In this document: one piece after another, positions 1 through 12,200 of the stretch | How positions within the stretch are numbered: position 1 is the stretch's first letter | Layout of the letters: each line of letters opens with the position of its first letter | Origin: Rosa chinensis | Lineage: Eukaryota > Streptophyta > Magnoliopsida > Rosales > Rosaceae | DNA length: 64,000 bases | Assembly (NCBI RefSeq): GCF_002994745.2 | Contig: NC_037090.1 | Coordinates: 29,742,501-29,806,500 of the forward strand | Reading direction: 5' to 3' | The notes under the pieces: generated by a model | What the model was told of the DNA's origin: nothing | Databases searched by the model: none | Seen by the model: the letters and a program-made list of their open reading frames with translations, nothing else | Program-made: the position numbers and the translations under genes

Positions 1-246
1 GTCCTTTTGGCATGCATGGTCATTTTTTTTCTGAAGTTTTCGTTAGTTTGGTTCATATAATCTGTTCCTCGTGAAAGCGGATAATGTTGTTTACTTATCA
101 AGCAGATTCTAAGGTTTGATGATTTACAGTTTTGATATTGAAGGCAAACTAGAACAGTTGAGCTTTTTATCCACTGGATGCTTTTTCCAATTAAGTTCTG
201 CCATAATGAGACTCATGGAATGGCCATACTGGCAAATACCTACTTT

Positions 247-508
247 TTTTTTGTTTTTTAAAAAGGAGGTACTGGGAAGGACCACAAGGAGGCACGCAAT
301 GGCCTTTTTTACCCGAAGTCCAGCACAGTGCCGCGCCAAAGACGCAGCGACACCCCCCCTCCGGGCATCGAGTACACCAAATAGGTGGGCTTGCCCTCCC
401 TGCATAGTCTTTTCCATACACAAGGCTCGAACTTGAGACCTCTGCCTCAAGTCCCTCAACTTGCTTAAGGAGCACAGTCAACTTGCCAACTGAACTGGAC
501 CATGTGGG
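247..508 (-). mobile_element. SINE-like retroposon, minus orientation
   Basis: The 262-bp body is flanked by a perfect 17-bp direct repeat (TGGCAAATACCTACTTT at 230-246 and 509-525), a target-site duplication typical of LINE-driven insertion. On the minus strand it starts with tRNA-like text (A-box-like TCAGTTGGCAAGTTGA, then B-box-like CAAGTTCGAGCC) and ends in an A-rich tail, seen as the T-run at 243-260. Small size, internal pol III-like boxes, long TSD and A tail fit a tRNA-derived SINE. Open frames across it are chance. The family is not identified. Confidence 0.8.
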
Positions 509-525
509 TGGCAAATACCTACTTT

Positions 526-918
526 GTTGCAAACTGATTGCCGCTAATTCTATCTATTACTAAGACGCCTATCAAGTTCCATCAAGGCCTTTTAATAAAA
601 GATATACTGCAACCGCAAACGTTTAAGGTTTGGGAACTTAAATTTCTTGCTAATGCCATGATTGGCTTAGAAAATAGAAATACTGTCAATTTCATTTGAT
701 CATATCAACAGTAAATAATAAATAAATGAAAATTTAGGGACGTTAAAAATTCATAAGAGTGGGTTCATTAACAAAATTGTACATGAACTTAGAGAAAGGA
801 CGGTGAGGACTAGGGAAGGAATAAAGGATCTCAACCGCCATTCAAGAAACCTAGCTAGTGAGTATTGAGAGTGAATTGACCAGTTAATTGGTCTTAAAAT
901 GAATTGTTCGTATTACAA
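526..918. other. Intergenic; outer edge of the inverted repeat begins near 800
   Basis: I see no gene here. From about 800 the text matches, in reverse complement, the end of the right duplication arm near 42000-42095 (shared GGAATAAAGGATCTCA and CATTCAAGAAACCTAGCTAG). Confidence 0.6.
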
Positions 919-1090
919 GGATATTATACATATACTAAAGCCCCTAGAGCTGGTACTGTTCATAGCACTGTTTGCCTGAAGGGACGGTTTTGTCCCTTTT
1001 TTTTTCCAGTGATTTACGACCTACCATTGCAGATCTGTCTTTTCCGCGATAGAATTTGGGCTTATGAGTTGGCCTTTTCGAAAGTACAAT

Positions 1091-1357
1091 GTATATGCAG
1101 GAGCTCATGGTGAAGAAGAATCCGTATGATTTGGCAGCACTCAAGTACTGGGGAACATCAACTTCTAAAAAATTTCCGGTGTCTGAATACTTAACATTAA
1201 AAGAATACTTGGCCTCTCTAAGAAGGTATCTATTCATCTTCAAATTAATAAGCATTGAGCAGTCTACCATAATTGTTGTAAACATTTCAAGTCGGTGACA
1301 CTTTTATTTTTGTCTATTTACAGAAGAAGCAGTGACTTCTCAAATGGTGTATACAAG
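1091..1357 (+). pseudogene. AP2/ANT-WRI-type transcription factor fragment with introns kept
   Basis: Two exon pieces match the end of the first AP2 repeat and the linker of double-AP2 factors (WRINKLED/AINTEGUMENTA type). Bases 1091-1225 read V-Y-x-G-A-H-G-E-E-E, then after a frame change [16 protein letters not shown] and [11 protein letters not shown] donor follows at 1226 and an AG acceptor at 1322-1323. Bases 1324-1357 then read RSSDFSNGVYK, matching the family RSSGFSRGVSKYRG, and end at another GT. The frame break just before YDLAALK and the lack of the DNA-binding repeats make it non-functional. It lies inside the Helitron-like insertion, so capture is the likely origin. Which AP2 subfamily donated it is uncertain. 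Confidence 0.8.
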
Positions 1358-2576
1358 GTAAGCTTCATAATTAATCAATGATTTTGTTGGGTCTGTATGA
1401 ACTATTCCCTGGCTCTAGTTAAACAATACAAGCTTTCTCTATTCCTGCAGAATCCAAGTATTTCCCTGTTCATTGAGTTTATATGTCTGTTTACTAATTA
1501 TCTTATGGCTTTTTGTCAAACTAGTTACATATTAAACTCATTTTTGTTTTTTTTTGGATTCCATTCAACTGATATGTTGATATCTATAATTTTGATCGAG
1601 TTGAATTTCCATGAAACTAACTAATCCTTTTGTTGGGTCTGTATGTTCTGTTCCCTAGCTTGAGTTCAACAATGCAGGCTCTCTATATTCCTACTTAATC
1701 TTAGTGCTGCCCCATTCCTACTCTCTTTTAGTTTCTTTTTTGGGTGAACAAATGCAAGATCTAGCTCAGACCAAGCAACTTGGTCTGTGCTGATTTGGAT
1801 TTGTAATTATGATATGGTTTGTCTATCAGCCTATTGTTTTCTTATTATTGGCTTCTTTGTACATCCTTCTTAATTCTATAATGAAACCTTAGCTTGCATT
1901 AGAAATGCACGCCATTTGTTACCACTTTGCTTCTTTTGTCAGTCATCTTTAGATAATATGCACATTTCAATACATATTTGGAAATTAACTAACCATAGAG
2001 CACATGTAGTACTCTTAACTATAGACTAATTAGATTTTCAGTTTTCCAAAGAACATGTAATACATATTTGGTAGTGAAGTCTCAGTCTTCTCTCTTTTGT
2101 AGGGCAATGGTGATTACAACCCCTTCATCAAATATGACTATTTTGATATTGTCACGTGCCACATTATCCAGTTGTAATTCAGTCTCTGTCTTTGTTTTTA
2201 CTTTGATGTGACTCTGAATAACCATACTTTACCGTCAAAATCACACCCATCCAATGATCATGATTTGTATTTGCATGAAATTCTATACCTTGGATGTTGT
2301 TGGTGTAATTCTATAATAGATATGGACATCAAGCTACCTATTCAATTTGTGTGTTGTTCTAAATTATTGTGTTCGAGTTTCACATTTAGTTGGCCAAGTT
2401 TAGTACCAAATTTTTAGTATTCGTCATATTTTGAAATATGTAAATACACAAGTCTGGTTAGAACACTAACTTTTGTATCTGTAAATAATAAAGGCTTTAG
2501 TTACATATTCAGCATGAAAGTAAGCTATCATTTTTCGAATAGCTACTTTACGCAGAAAAATGAGGTAGAAAATAAA

Positions 2577-2606
2577 CCCGCAGCATCGCGCGGGATTCAT
2601 GTCTAG
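2577..2606 (+). other. Helitron-type 3' terminal hairpin and CTAG end
   Basis: An imperfect GC stem (CCCGC with GCGGG, 2577-2594) is followed 8 nt later by CTAG and a host T, the usual 3' terminator of plant Helitrons. Confidence 0.65.
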
Positions 2607-3413
2607 TGATATCGAAAGTGGTTGTGATAAAAACTCAAAGAACGTAAAATGGTTTTGATAAAAAGAAAGAAAGCAGTCCTCCAAATCCAAGGTCAATGTA
2701 TTTAGGTAGAAGACTTCTTTTTCTGCTACACTCTAGAATTGGAATTTCGGCTACTTAAGTAAAAAATTGCTCTCTACTCGATGTATTAATTTACTTATAG
2801 AACCTATCACTAAAATACCTCTAGAGAGGGATAGGACGGAGTGAAAAGAGTTTTGAAAACTATTTACCCTACAGGAGGTTTGTGAATAAGTGATTTGTCT
2901 AATAATGAGCGAGGAATATTCACCTTTCTGCTGAACAGGATGTTATCCCCCGAGCTTTGACCTTCTGTGGGTGTTCCATAGAAACATATTGTCCTCGATC
3001 CAATCTCGTGGATCTGTAATAGCTGAAGCAATTAGAAACATGGATATTTCACGTCTCTTGTGGATCTGATATTTCGATCGTAAGTTGTATCCTCCAATCC
3101 AATCTTGGAGCTAGCTTCCGAACAGCTTCTGCATTGAGGAGTACTTCAGCATACATCAACAACACATCTTTTAAGTTTCAGCTTCCCTCTCTCGTAAGTT
3201 ATAGTTTTATTTCGTTTTCTTGTTCTTCTTTCAAATCGTTTGGCCACGCAGAATTCTGGAAACAATTCCAACTCTCTTTCTGTATCATTATTTCCTTTGG
3301 GCAATTCCTACAACCTTCATCTCTTTTTGGTGATTTGTACCTACCACCTGATTCTTGTGAATTTCTTCACTTTGGTTTCAGCTTTGCTTCTTCACTGTTG
3401 TTTTCTAGTTTAA
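2607..3413 (+). promoter_or_regulatory. 5' flank and probable promoter/5'UTR of the TIR-CNL gene
   Basis: There is no credible coding sequence. From about 2945 the region is conserved with the flank of the inverted paralogue (39660-39996 and 41753-41900). Bases 2705-2943 differ completely from the about 45 bp in the other copy, so the two paralogues have different distal promoters. The pyrimidine-rich tract at 3280-3410 before the ATG looks like 5'UTR. I cannot fix a TATA box or start site. Confidence 0.5.
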
Positions 3414-6400
3414 ATGGCCTCGAGCTCCCAAACAAGCTCTTCATCTCTTCCTTCGTCATCAGCTCCTCAGTGGAAGCATGATGTGTTTCTCAGCTTCAGG
3501 GGTGAAGACACCCGGAAGGGTATTGTATCCTCTTTATACCATGAATTGAAAACCAGAGGAATACAAACATTCATGGATGACCAAGGGCTTCAGCAAGGGA
3601 TGCCTATTTCTCCAAGTCTCCTAACAGCGATTGAGGAATCCAGGTGTGCAGTCGTTCTTCTATCGCCAAACTATGCTTCTTCTACATGGTGTTTGGATGA
3701 ACTTGCAAAGATTCTCCAATGCTCTGAAGCCAAGAAGACACTGCTTCTGCCAATTTTTTATAATGTGGATCCCTCTCATGTGCGACATCAAAAGGGAAGT
3801 TTTGCAGAAGCCTTCACTAAGCATGAAGAGAGGTATAGGCAAGGCAATGATGATGCAGAGAAGGTGAACAAGTGGAGAGCTGCTTTAACACAAGTGGCCA
3901 ATCTCTCTGGGTTGGATTCAAACAAATTTGGGTAAGCATTTTGAAACTATTGTAATAACTCAACAATTAAGAGTACTCGTACATTTGGATTTATTATTTG
4001 CCTGATCATTATGATGACATCCTTCTTGATCTTGTAGGTCTGACAGAGAACTTGTCCAACGCATTGTGGAACTTGTGCGCCGTGATGTAAGGCCTATTTC
4101 AATAATGTCGAGCAGCAATTTTGAAGCATTTGAATCAACAAGAAAAGCCATGAAGGAGCTGATGGAGGCATTAGAAGATGATGAGGTCGCTGCCATTGGG
4201 GTCTATGGAATGGGAGGGGTTGGGAAGACAACCATGGTGAAACATGTCGGTGCACAAGCCCAAAAAATGGGGCTTTTTGATCGTGTGATTATGGCTGTTG
4301 TATCCCAAACCCCAGATACAAGAAATATTCAAGGCGCACTTGCGGATCTGCTGGGCTTGACATTGGTGCAGGAGTCAGATATTGGACGAGCCGATAGATT
4401 GCAGACGGAGATACTTGGAAGAAAAAAGATCCTTATAATCTTAGACGACATTTGGAAGACACTTGACTTGTCAAGCATTGGAATTCCCAGCTACAACTAC
4501 CTTCAAATCCGCAAGTCCAAACTGCTATTCACCACAAGGAGATCGAATGTTTGCCATACCATGGGGAGCCAAGCAAAAATTCATCTCAATATCTTATCAG
4601 AAGATGATGCTTGGAACTTGTTTTTGAAGAAGGCAAGAAGGTCTTTTCAAAAGTCTAGCCCTTTCTATGAAGTAGCCAGAAAGGTAGCTAGAGAATGTGC
4701 TGGTCTCCCAGTTGCATTGATTGCAGTTGCGAGGGCACTTGGAGATAAAGATTTTAAAGACTGGAAACTAGCAGCTCGACAACTTGAGATGTCTCAACCT
4801 GCCAACCTTGACGAGGAGAAAGATGTGTTCAAGTGCATTAAGTTGAGCTATGATTACCTTGACAGTGACGACGCCAAGTCTTGCTTCTTGCTTTGCTGCC
4901 TATTCCCAGAAGATTATGACATCCGTGTTGAAGACTTGATGAGCTATGGGTTCGGAACAGGGTTGTTTCGACATGTCAACAGCACAATAGAATATGCCAG
5001 AGTCAGAGCACATTCGGTTACTAGATACCTTAAAGCTTCTTGTCTGCTTTTGGATGGGACAAAAGAAGGATATGTAAGGATGCATGATGTCATTCGAGAT
5101 ATGGCCATATCCATTGCACTCTCTGTAGATGGCCACGCCTCTTTGGTGAAAACTAATTGTCATTTGAAAGATTGGTCGATGGATGCGGACGAAGGCTACT
5201 CAGCAATCTCACTAATCGAGAGCAACACTTGCAAGCTTCCCAACAAGTTGGTATGTTCAAAACTTCAGATTTTATTGCTACAAAAAAATGATGGTATAAG
5301 AGAGATCTCAAAAACCTTTTTTCAAAGCCCCAATGATTTAAGGGTCTTAGATCTTAGGAAAACTGGCATTTCATCACTGCCCCCATCATTCAGTCTCCTA
5401 GCCAGACTCCAAGCTTTGCATTTAGATGATTGCGAGTCCATCATTGACATATCCCTACTTGGAAAACTGAAAAAGCTTGAGATTCTTAGTATGAGACACT
5501 GTGACTCTATTAAGAAATTTCCAAAAGAGATTGGAAATTTGACGAATTTAAGAATGTTGGACTTGACTGGAACCCGTTTTAAGACAGTTCCCTCTCAAGT
5601 GATATCAAGGTTGTATAGATTGGAAGTACTGTACATGAGATGTTATTTTGGCAAGTGGGGTTGTAAAGCTGCCGGAGGCTGCTTGTGTTTTCTTTGTAAG
5701 AATGCTAGCTTTGATGAGTTAATTGGCTTGCCAAGTTTAAACACTTTGCAGGTTTCCGTATGTGGTGCAGAACGCTTGCCTCAAAACGTTGAGGTCAATC
5801 CAAATTGGGACAGGTTTTGTATAATTATGGAAGGATACGGCACGGACATTTGTCGCATTTATGATTATGACGAGGGCTTCCCACATCGTTTTTCAAGAAC
5901 ATTGATCACGGTCGAAACCATGAATAACTTACCCGATTGGTTCATCAGTGTAGTGACAGAAAGAACAGATTATTTATGGTACAGAGGTCGCCATGGCTTA
6001 ACTAACCTTCTCGAGGAACACGACTGTGGGAGATTACATGGACTCAAGTATTTGTGTATAGAATCTTCCGAATATGTGGAAGTGTTGTTGAACACAATAA
6101 CATGGACTAGGGTGTCAAATGAACCTGTGTTTGAGAACTTGGAAGAGTTGGAATTCTCCGGGGATGGCTTGGAGGAGCTATGTGTCGGTGAATTACCACC
6201 TGGCTCTCTACGTAATCTAAAGAAATTGATGATGGGTATGTGTCCTTGCTTGGTGAAACCGCTTTTACCGTCAAAGTTGTTGCACAGATTAGAGAGTCTG
6301 GAAGAACTATGTTGTTCTCTTATGAAGGAAATGAAATATGTGTTTGGATTTGAAGGGCATGAACCACAACACGTTGTCTTGACGAGGCTGAGAATGATTT

Positions 6401-6912
6401 CATTGGAATCCATGGACAGCTTAATAAACATATGGGATGGTCCTGCTCCATCTGGAATCTTCCAGAGTCTCAAAATCATTTCCTTGGTTAATTGCCGGAA
6501 ACTGGAATATCTCTTCACATCTGATGTAGCTCGATGTCTTTTGCAATTGGAAGACGTTGTGGTACAGAATTGCTTTAGCTTGGACAGAATAATTGAAGCG
6601 AGTGAGGAAATAGAGAGCAACAGGATCGTTCTTCCACAGTTGAAGAACTTGGTTTTAAAAGATCTTCCAAAGCTCACAAGGCTGTCCAGTACAAGCAGCA
6701 GTACTATTGATATTGAAATCGAGTGCCCTACATTGGAACGCTTATATGTCTCTGCGTGCCCCCAGTTATCAATCCCTGCTTCTGGTTTCAACAGCAGCAA
6801 CGAACACTCACTATTTAATTGGGGTTATAGCGATACACTACGGAGTAGTATCGAGGCCGTGAGTTACCGCTCACACTTTCCACCTTCGATGAGGTATGTC
6901 TCCATGTCATAA
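3414..6912 (+). CDS. TIR domain fused to CNL-type NB-ARC-LRR resistance protein (copy 1, intact)
   Basis: Predicted intracellular immune receptor of about 1130 aa, coded by 3414-3931 and 4038-6912; the 106-bp intron (GT at 3932, AG at 4036-4037) keeps the frame. Exon 1 is a TIR domain (about residues 18-165) with DVFLSFRGEDTR near the start and the WCLDEL motif holding the glutamate used by TIR NADases. Exon 2 has P-loop GMGGVGKTT (about 230), kinase-2 LDDIW (about 308-312), LLFTTR, CAGLPVAL and MHDVIRDMA (about 521), then LRRs to about 1090. The W ending kinase-2 and the MHDV form are hallmarks of CC-type NLRs, not TIR-type NLRs, and no coiled coil lies between TIR and P-loop. The NB-LRR part resembles the RPS2/At4g27190-like CNL group (from family knowledge). 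Whether a further 3' exon exists after the possible GT donor near 6893 is open. Confidence 0.88.
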
Positions 6913-7500
6913 ACTATATATATGTACGTATAAAGGACATATTTAGTAGGAGGCCCATAAATCCGATTAGTTCATCCAGAATGATGTATCGCTGTCAATT
7001 CTCATCTTTAAAGTGTTCGATTAGTCAATAAACTACTTGAAATGACAGCCAGGCTGCCAGGGTTGGCCTTCGTTGTTTAGAAAAGGTGTTTTGCTAATAT
7101 AGAGCTTCTATGCCAATCTTTGGGTTCAATGATCTACCCAGAAATTGTAACTAGCTTTTTCCTTTCTCATTAATAATTAATATGATATGATCACTCATTC
7201 TCTCATTTTAGTAATCAACTGATGCCCAATATATTTCTGCAAAAACATAAAACCGAAGACATTTCATGGAGACATTCATGCATGCATCTTGGTGAATTTG
7301 CTGTCCATTTACTGTAAGAAAACAAATTGCAGATAAATAGTAAGAAAACAAATTACAGATAAATAAGGTATACGTTATTCGGTTAATTTGTGATACGCCG
7401 CATATATATATTCAGATATATTATATGATTGGTTCATTTATCCAGTCTGATCTATAGCTTTTTTTCCAATTCTCAGTGCGCGCTTACTTTTGGCACTTCT
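6913..7500. other. 3' flank of copy 1, end of left arm
   Basis: AT-rich, with no gene seen. It matches the right arm (13590-14000 and 15884-16012) except where hAT and MULE-like elements entered that arm, which makes it the empty-site reference for both insertions. Confidence 0.6.
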
Positions 7501-9155
7501 GCGGACAACACTGATTTCGACCAAGAGGGCCCCAGTGACGTGGCCAGTTGCATGTTTTGCCGTCATGGTCTTGTGTTTAATGGTATTTTGGCATGTGGGA
7601 TGAGGCCTCCACTTACTTGCCATCAGCCATGGCATATTGCTTTTATAATAATTACCCTCTCCGCCCACTGCCGTTGCGTCTCCATGCTGCACCACCACAT
7701 CTTCCGAAACCAGTGCACAATCGCCACCCTCTTCAAAACCCGAAGTCTGAGCAAAGCAAATTCGCTCAACACGGATGGGTAATCATTCTCTCTATTTCAA
7801 TTTGCAGGTAATGGGTAAAACCCAAATTGGCATCTCTTTCTCAGTTTGATTTTGGGGTTTCTTTTAGATCTGAGCATGAACACGCACCAAGTTTTCAAGA
7901 CCTGCAGTCGTAGTAGTAATCGACGGTTAGTCACAATCTGGTGTATGATCTTGATGTGCTGTTGGCTTTTTGCTTAATATAGTTTACATTATGGCTTGAC
8001 CCAAAGTGTTGATTGTTAGTTTGTGTCTAGAATTATAGAGGTTGTATGTATTTGGAATTTTGAGAATTGCATATCATTGACTGTATTGAAATGTTCTCTT
8101 CTTCCTGCAGTGATTACGGGGTGAAAGGTTTGATCGATTTTGAGTCCTTGATCTTACTCTGAAGAAGAAGAAGAAGAAGAATCACCCACACACTGAGAAA
8201 GTTTTGAGGTTAGTCACAGTCCAAGTTTGAGGCATATTTTTTTTTTACCTTTGCTGCCTTTTGTGGATGCATATCATCTTCTTCGAAACCAAGCATCAAT
8301 TCGTTGTGAATTGGATCCTTCTGCTGTAAATTCAGGATCTTTAAAAACCTGTTCCGGATTTGGAAATTGCTTGAAAATGCAAGACTGGACCTGTCTATGG
8401 ATTCTTACGAGTATATTCTGTGTCGGTTGTTAGCTTCTAATATATGAAATTACTTGTGCTCAGAGGTGACTGTTTTTGACTGCAGGTGCTAAATCAGAAA
8501 AGTGCTACTTCACCAAATCTCCCTGCTGTTTCTTCAGTACTGCTTCTAAGGTTGCTTTGGAGTGTTAACCTTTCTTGGTGTTTTGATTGGTATTCCTTTT
8601 TCACCAAATTTGCGTATTCTGTCTGTGAAAATGGCTTGATCTCAAATTGGGTTTTTGTGGCTTGTGCACTATTGCAGTGATATTGATATTAAGGTTTGTA
8701 ATTTCTTGCGGAAAGTTACAAACCCATGTTTAGTCTTTTACTTTGGAATCAGTTTGAATAGAAAAACACATGTATTTTTTCTCACCTAGAAAATTGAAGA
8801 TCATGTACCTTACTTTTATCTCAAAACTTTTTTTTCCTCTTTTATGTTCTGTATTTCGAAACCATTGCTATGTCTGTTAGAAAAGTTTCATGCATTGTGC
8901 AACTTTCAGCGGGCACGATTAACTGAGAGACTATCCCACTTGTAGGACCAAACTATTTTATATAAGAAAGCTAAAGTTTTTGTACAACTCTAGGTACTGG
9001 TTGTTATTACCATATTTTCGTTAATTGGTTGGAGAAATTTTTGAATTCAAATGTATTGGTAGCTACTGAAAAAAAATTTCACCAATCTGTCCACTGGTTT
9101 ATCTGTGAGCTATTAAATTGAAATGAACTTGAAACTTTTTCCTGTGTACCTGCAG
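7501..9155 (+). other. Unique spacer, transcript-like leader without a clear ORF
   Basis: A TATA-like CTTTTATAATAATTACC near 7639 is followed by C/T-rich text with exon-like blocks ending at AG/GT-type junctions (about 7640-7809 and 8110-8210), and an (AGA)n run at 8163-8181. This could be the 5' part of the gene whose MYB-CC exon lies at 9156. No Myb DNA-binding exon is visible, and I cannot establish a reading frame. Confidence 0.35.
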
Positions 9156-9222
9156 GAGCAGTATGGGTATTACTGAAGCATTGCAATTGCAGGTCCAAAA
9201 GCGGCTTCATGAACAACTTGAG
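9156..9222 (+). pseudogene. Orphan MYB-CC (PHR1-like) coiled-coil exon
   Basis: This single 67-bp exon has consensus splice sites (CCTGCAG before, GTATGT after) and reads GITEALQLQ then VQKRLHEQLE. These residues match the coiled-coil LHEQLE exon of plant MYB-CC factors of the PHR1 type, which control phosphate-starvation genes. Compared with the usual text, two residues are missing between LQLQ and VQK. No Myb domain is seen upstream and no following LQLRIE exon downstream, so this is most likely a remnant of a duplicated or transposed gene. Confidence 0.7.
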
Positions 9223-12200
9223 GTATGTAGTTGGAAGCCATGCACTGTCTTTAACTCTTTATGCCTCTGAGCTGGTTGTTGGTTGGGATCTGTTTACAAG
9301 ATTTTGTAGAGATTCGGAATATATAGACATTTTATATGCCAGAGTTTTAGTCCTGAGAATAACTAATGATTTCTTCTGATTTGCTTCTTCTTCTATACAA
9401 ACTACATGCTGCTATTATGACTTGCACATTTCCAGATAGAGTTTTGCTTTACAGTTACAGAGTTTGGTTATGATGTGGTACTTACATGTCAAAACAATGT
9501 CCATTATTTTGGTCTTTGTAGTAGGCAGATGGATGAAAAGGTTTATAAAGTTGAGGTGACTGCTCATGAGTGATAATGAGCTTTGCTGAATGAAATCAAG
9601 CCTTAGTAGGTTTAGATCAAGCAGCTTTGGCAATTTGAAGCCACCAACTGTGGGGTTTATGAGTCAAAAGTAGTAAAGTTGGGCGGTTGAGCTGATGAGC
9701 CAATGAATTGTATTTCATCGAGTTATGGGGTATATTTATAACTATGTAGGCCTATAAACAGCTTTGATCCCATTCTCCATCACCCAATCTTTCTCTTGGT
9801 TCTTATGGGCTCTTCTTCACTTTATTACACAACCTAACAATTTGGAACAAGCTGACTTAAATCTTCAGCTGAGATGATCCTCTTGTTTATTACTTTTATA
9901 TTTCCAGTCCTAAACAAACCCAAAATGGATGTTATTCAAGTGATGCAAACCCATCATAGTCAAATGATGATGTTATTCATGAATGCCAAAACCATCGTCT
10001 TCAGTTGATGAGCCTTTTTTTGTTCTGTTTTTCTTCTTGGCTAGGCAAATAGTTTATTGCACATACTTTGCAGTACCATTTGTCTGTTTCAGTTTTTTGC
10101 TTTCTGTTCAGCGCACTTCTATGTTGGTTTTGATAAGACCAGCTTTTAAATAGTTTTAACAGATTAGTGCAGAAAAAATACACTACAAAGATCATCTCTT
10201 GTTCGAGCCACTTAGAAAAGTGATGGTCATCTCCATTTAGGTATGCAGCTGGAAACATTGATGCATGTTTTCTCTTCGTTACAGAATTTCATTCTAGATT
10301 AATTGTTAGCTAGGTGGATGGGAATACTCGTAAAATAACACAAGAAAAGAAATGAGAATAGGTATTCCACCTAAGAAGCTAGTCAATACATGCATATAAG
10401 CTTATTACAAATTTTGTCTGATTATCTAAGCTTATATCTCATGCACATTCATTGAGAATTTGCAATTGCTACAGGCATTAAAATAACTTGTTACCTTTTC
10501 TCTTACTGCTAATATAGTCTCTGCTTTGTTGAAGGATTGGTTGGTATATCTGTTGTCATTTATTGCAAGGTCATTGCACACGAGTGACACAACTAATATA
10601 CTGGTGGTTGATTCACAGCGTGACCATTTTTTTTTTCTGGGATAGATTGGAGTGCAAGGTCAAACAACATAGTTACTTCATCTCATGATTGGAACTTGTG
10701 AGTACCTAAATTGAGATATTTTTATTCTGTGATAATTTTAAATTGACATGGTATCTGCTCGCTCTCTCTCTCTTTCTCTCATGATTTTAAATTGACTATA
10801 TTGACACTCTTATTTGTCTTTGTATCATTTGGAAGGAGAAGATTTCCTTGTACCTCCCTTGAAGAGGAAAAAAGTTCGCATCGAATGAATCTCTGAACCA
10901 TATGAGAGGGAAAAGAGGAAGACTGGCATGGAACTGGCATTGAAAGCCATCTTTTGTTTTTTGTTTTTGTTCCTGGCATTCGAGGAATCTGGATGTTGAA
11001 ACACGTTGTAAAGAGATGGCATGGTGACCAAATCCAGAGCTCTTGTCATCACTGAAGTAGAAATGAAAAGTGGTAGTTTTTCAGATTTGATGGGAATGTT
11101 AAACACGCCAAGGTGTCTAAATTCAGCATCAAGTTGTCAATATGATTGAAGCCTAGTCCCCGTTTGTCTAATATTCAGTATATTAAGACGCTTTAATCTG
11201 GTCATATCAACTACTTACACTAACTTTGAAGTTGGGATAAGCAAAATAATTAAAACAGCCAATTTCCTCTTTAGACAATGTTTATCTGTAACATGTACTA
11301 GAATTGAAGTTCTTAATTACATATTATCTGCAAGCGTACAAGTTCAACTCTTGGTCAAAATATTACGTTGAGTGTATACATATCTATATGCAAGGAAGTA
11401 ATTTATACACAAGTTCTATACAATGAAAGTGATTTCTACAAGGAAGTCTCACACAATTTCTATTTACATGCAAGGAATAGATCCACAACAAGATTAAGGA
11501 ATTCTATATATGGATTTCTGTACAAGGTTTGTGCTTGTGTACAAGGTTTGTGGTAGAAGCAAGGTAGTCTTGAACAACAATTACACATGAACATGTCCCA
11601 TCCACTTGCCGCTCCCCTATTAAGATGTATCCAGCAATTAGTAACCACTAAAAATTATAATAGAGCGATGCTAGGAAAAACTTCATAATTTCTGACATCT
11701 CCAAAAAATTTCATCCAACATGACAGCAAGATTCCGATAAAAAAAAAAAATGTCAGCAAGACACGTCAAAGACAAGAACATTAGTTACAGCAATAAAAGT
11801 AACAACAAAAAGCTAGTACTCGAACATCATAAGCTAGTAGCATACTAAATACCTAGAACTTGAAGATATCAAGGATTAAGACCATGTATATATGGGCATT
11901 CATTATCATTAAAGTACAACTTTACTACTTATTTGTAGGTGACTAGGTGGTTTCTGCAAGACCCACATAATATACATAGTACAATAAGAATATCCAAGAG
12001 GATTATTGTACCTAGTTATAAATCACTCAAGCTGGGAAAAGCTGGATATAAACTCATTCACTATCATTAAAAGCTGTGACCTATAAGTACCATTTCTTTT
12101 CTTGTTGGGATAATTATGGTTATTGCTTTTCTTTGAAGAAAAGTCTGATTAGGAAAAGCAAACACGAATAAAATTACAAACAGATACCAAATCCTAAAAC

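Larger units (their letters stand above)
919..2606 (+). mobile_element. Helitron-like non-autonomous insertion carrying a gene fragment
   Basis: The segment is absent from the inverted paralogous arm, where ATTACAA runs straight into TATC at about 41985-41993. Its right end has Helitron hallmarks: a short GC-rich hairpin (CCCGC...GCGGG, 2577-2594), 8 nt, then CTAG (2603-2606) followed by host T. Insertion falls between host A and T as Helitrons prefer, with no target duplication. The left end reads GGATATTATAC rather than the canonical TC, so the 5' terminus is diverged or misplaced by a few bases. No Rep/helicase is present. Apart from the AP2 fragment the body is AT-rich and shows no gene. 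Confidence 0.6.
800..7500 (+). repeat. Left arm of a large inverted duplication
   Basis: This block reappears inverted at about 13590-42095 once the right arm's insertions are removed. The shared segments are the flank at 800-918, the promoter and 5' region at 2612-3413, the TIR exon, intron and NB-LRR exon, and the 3' flank to about 7500, including a GATACGCCGCATATATATAT stretch near 7392 found reversed near 13690. About 6.1 kb of unique DNA separates the arms. Compared with the right arm, this arm has an extra Helitron-like insertion (919-2606) and about 230 bp of different upstream sequence (2705-2943). Confidence 0.85.

Noticed and set aside
116..532. Overlapping frames of about 110 codons on both strands
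   Set aside because: They lie across the SINE body and its T-rich tail; no domain, and explained by the retroposon.
5970..6800. 276-codon minus-strand frame
   Set aside because: Antisense shadow of the LRR coding sequence; the same shadow appears in copy 2 at 16125-16682.
8227..8680. Two 64-68 codon frames in the spacer
   Set aside because: No domain or conserved start context; probably UTR or intron sequence.
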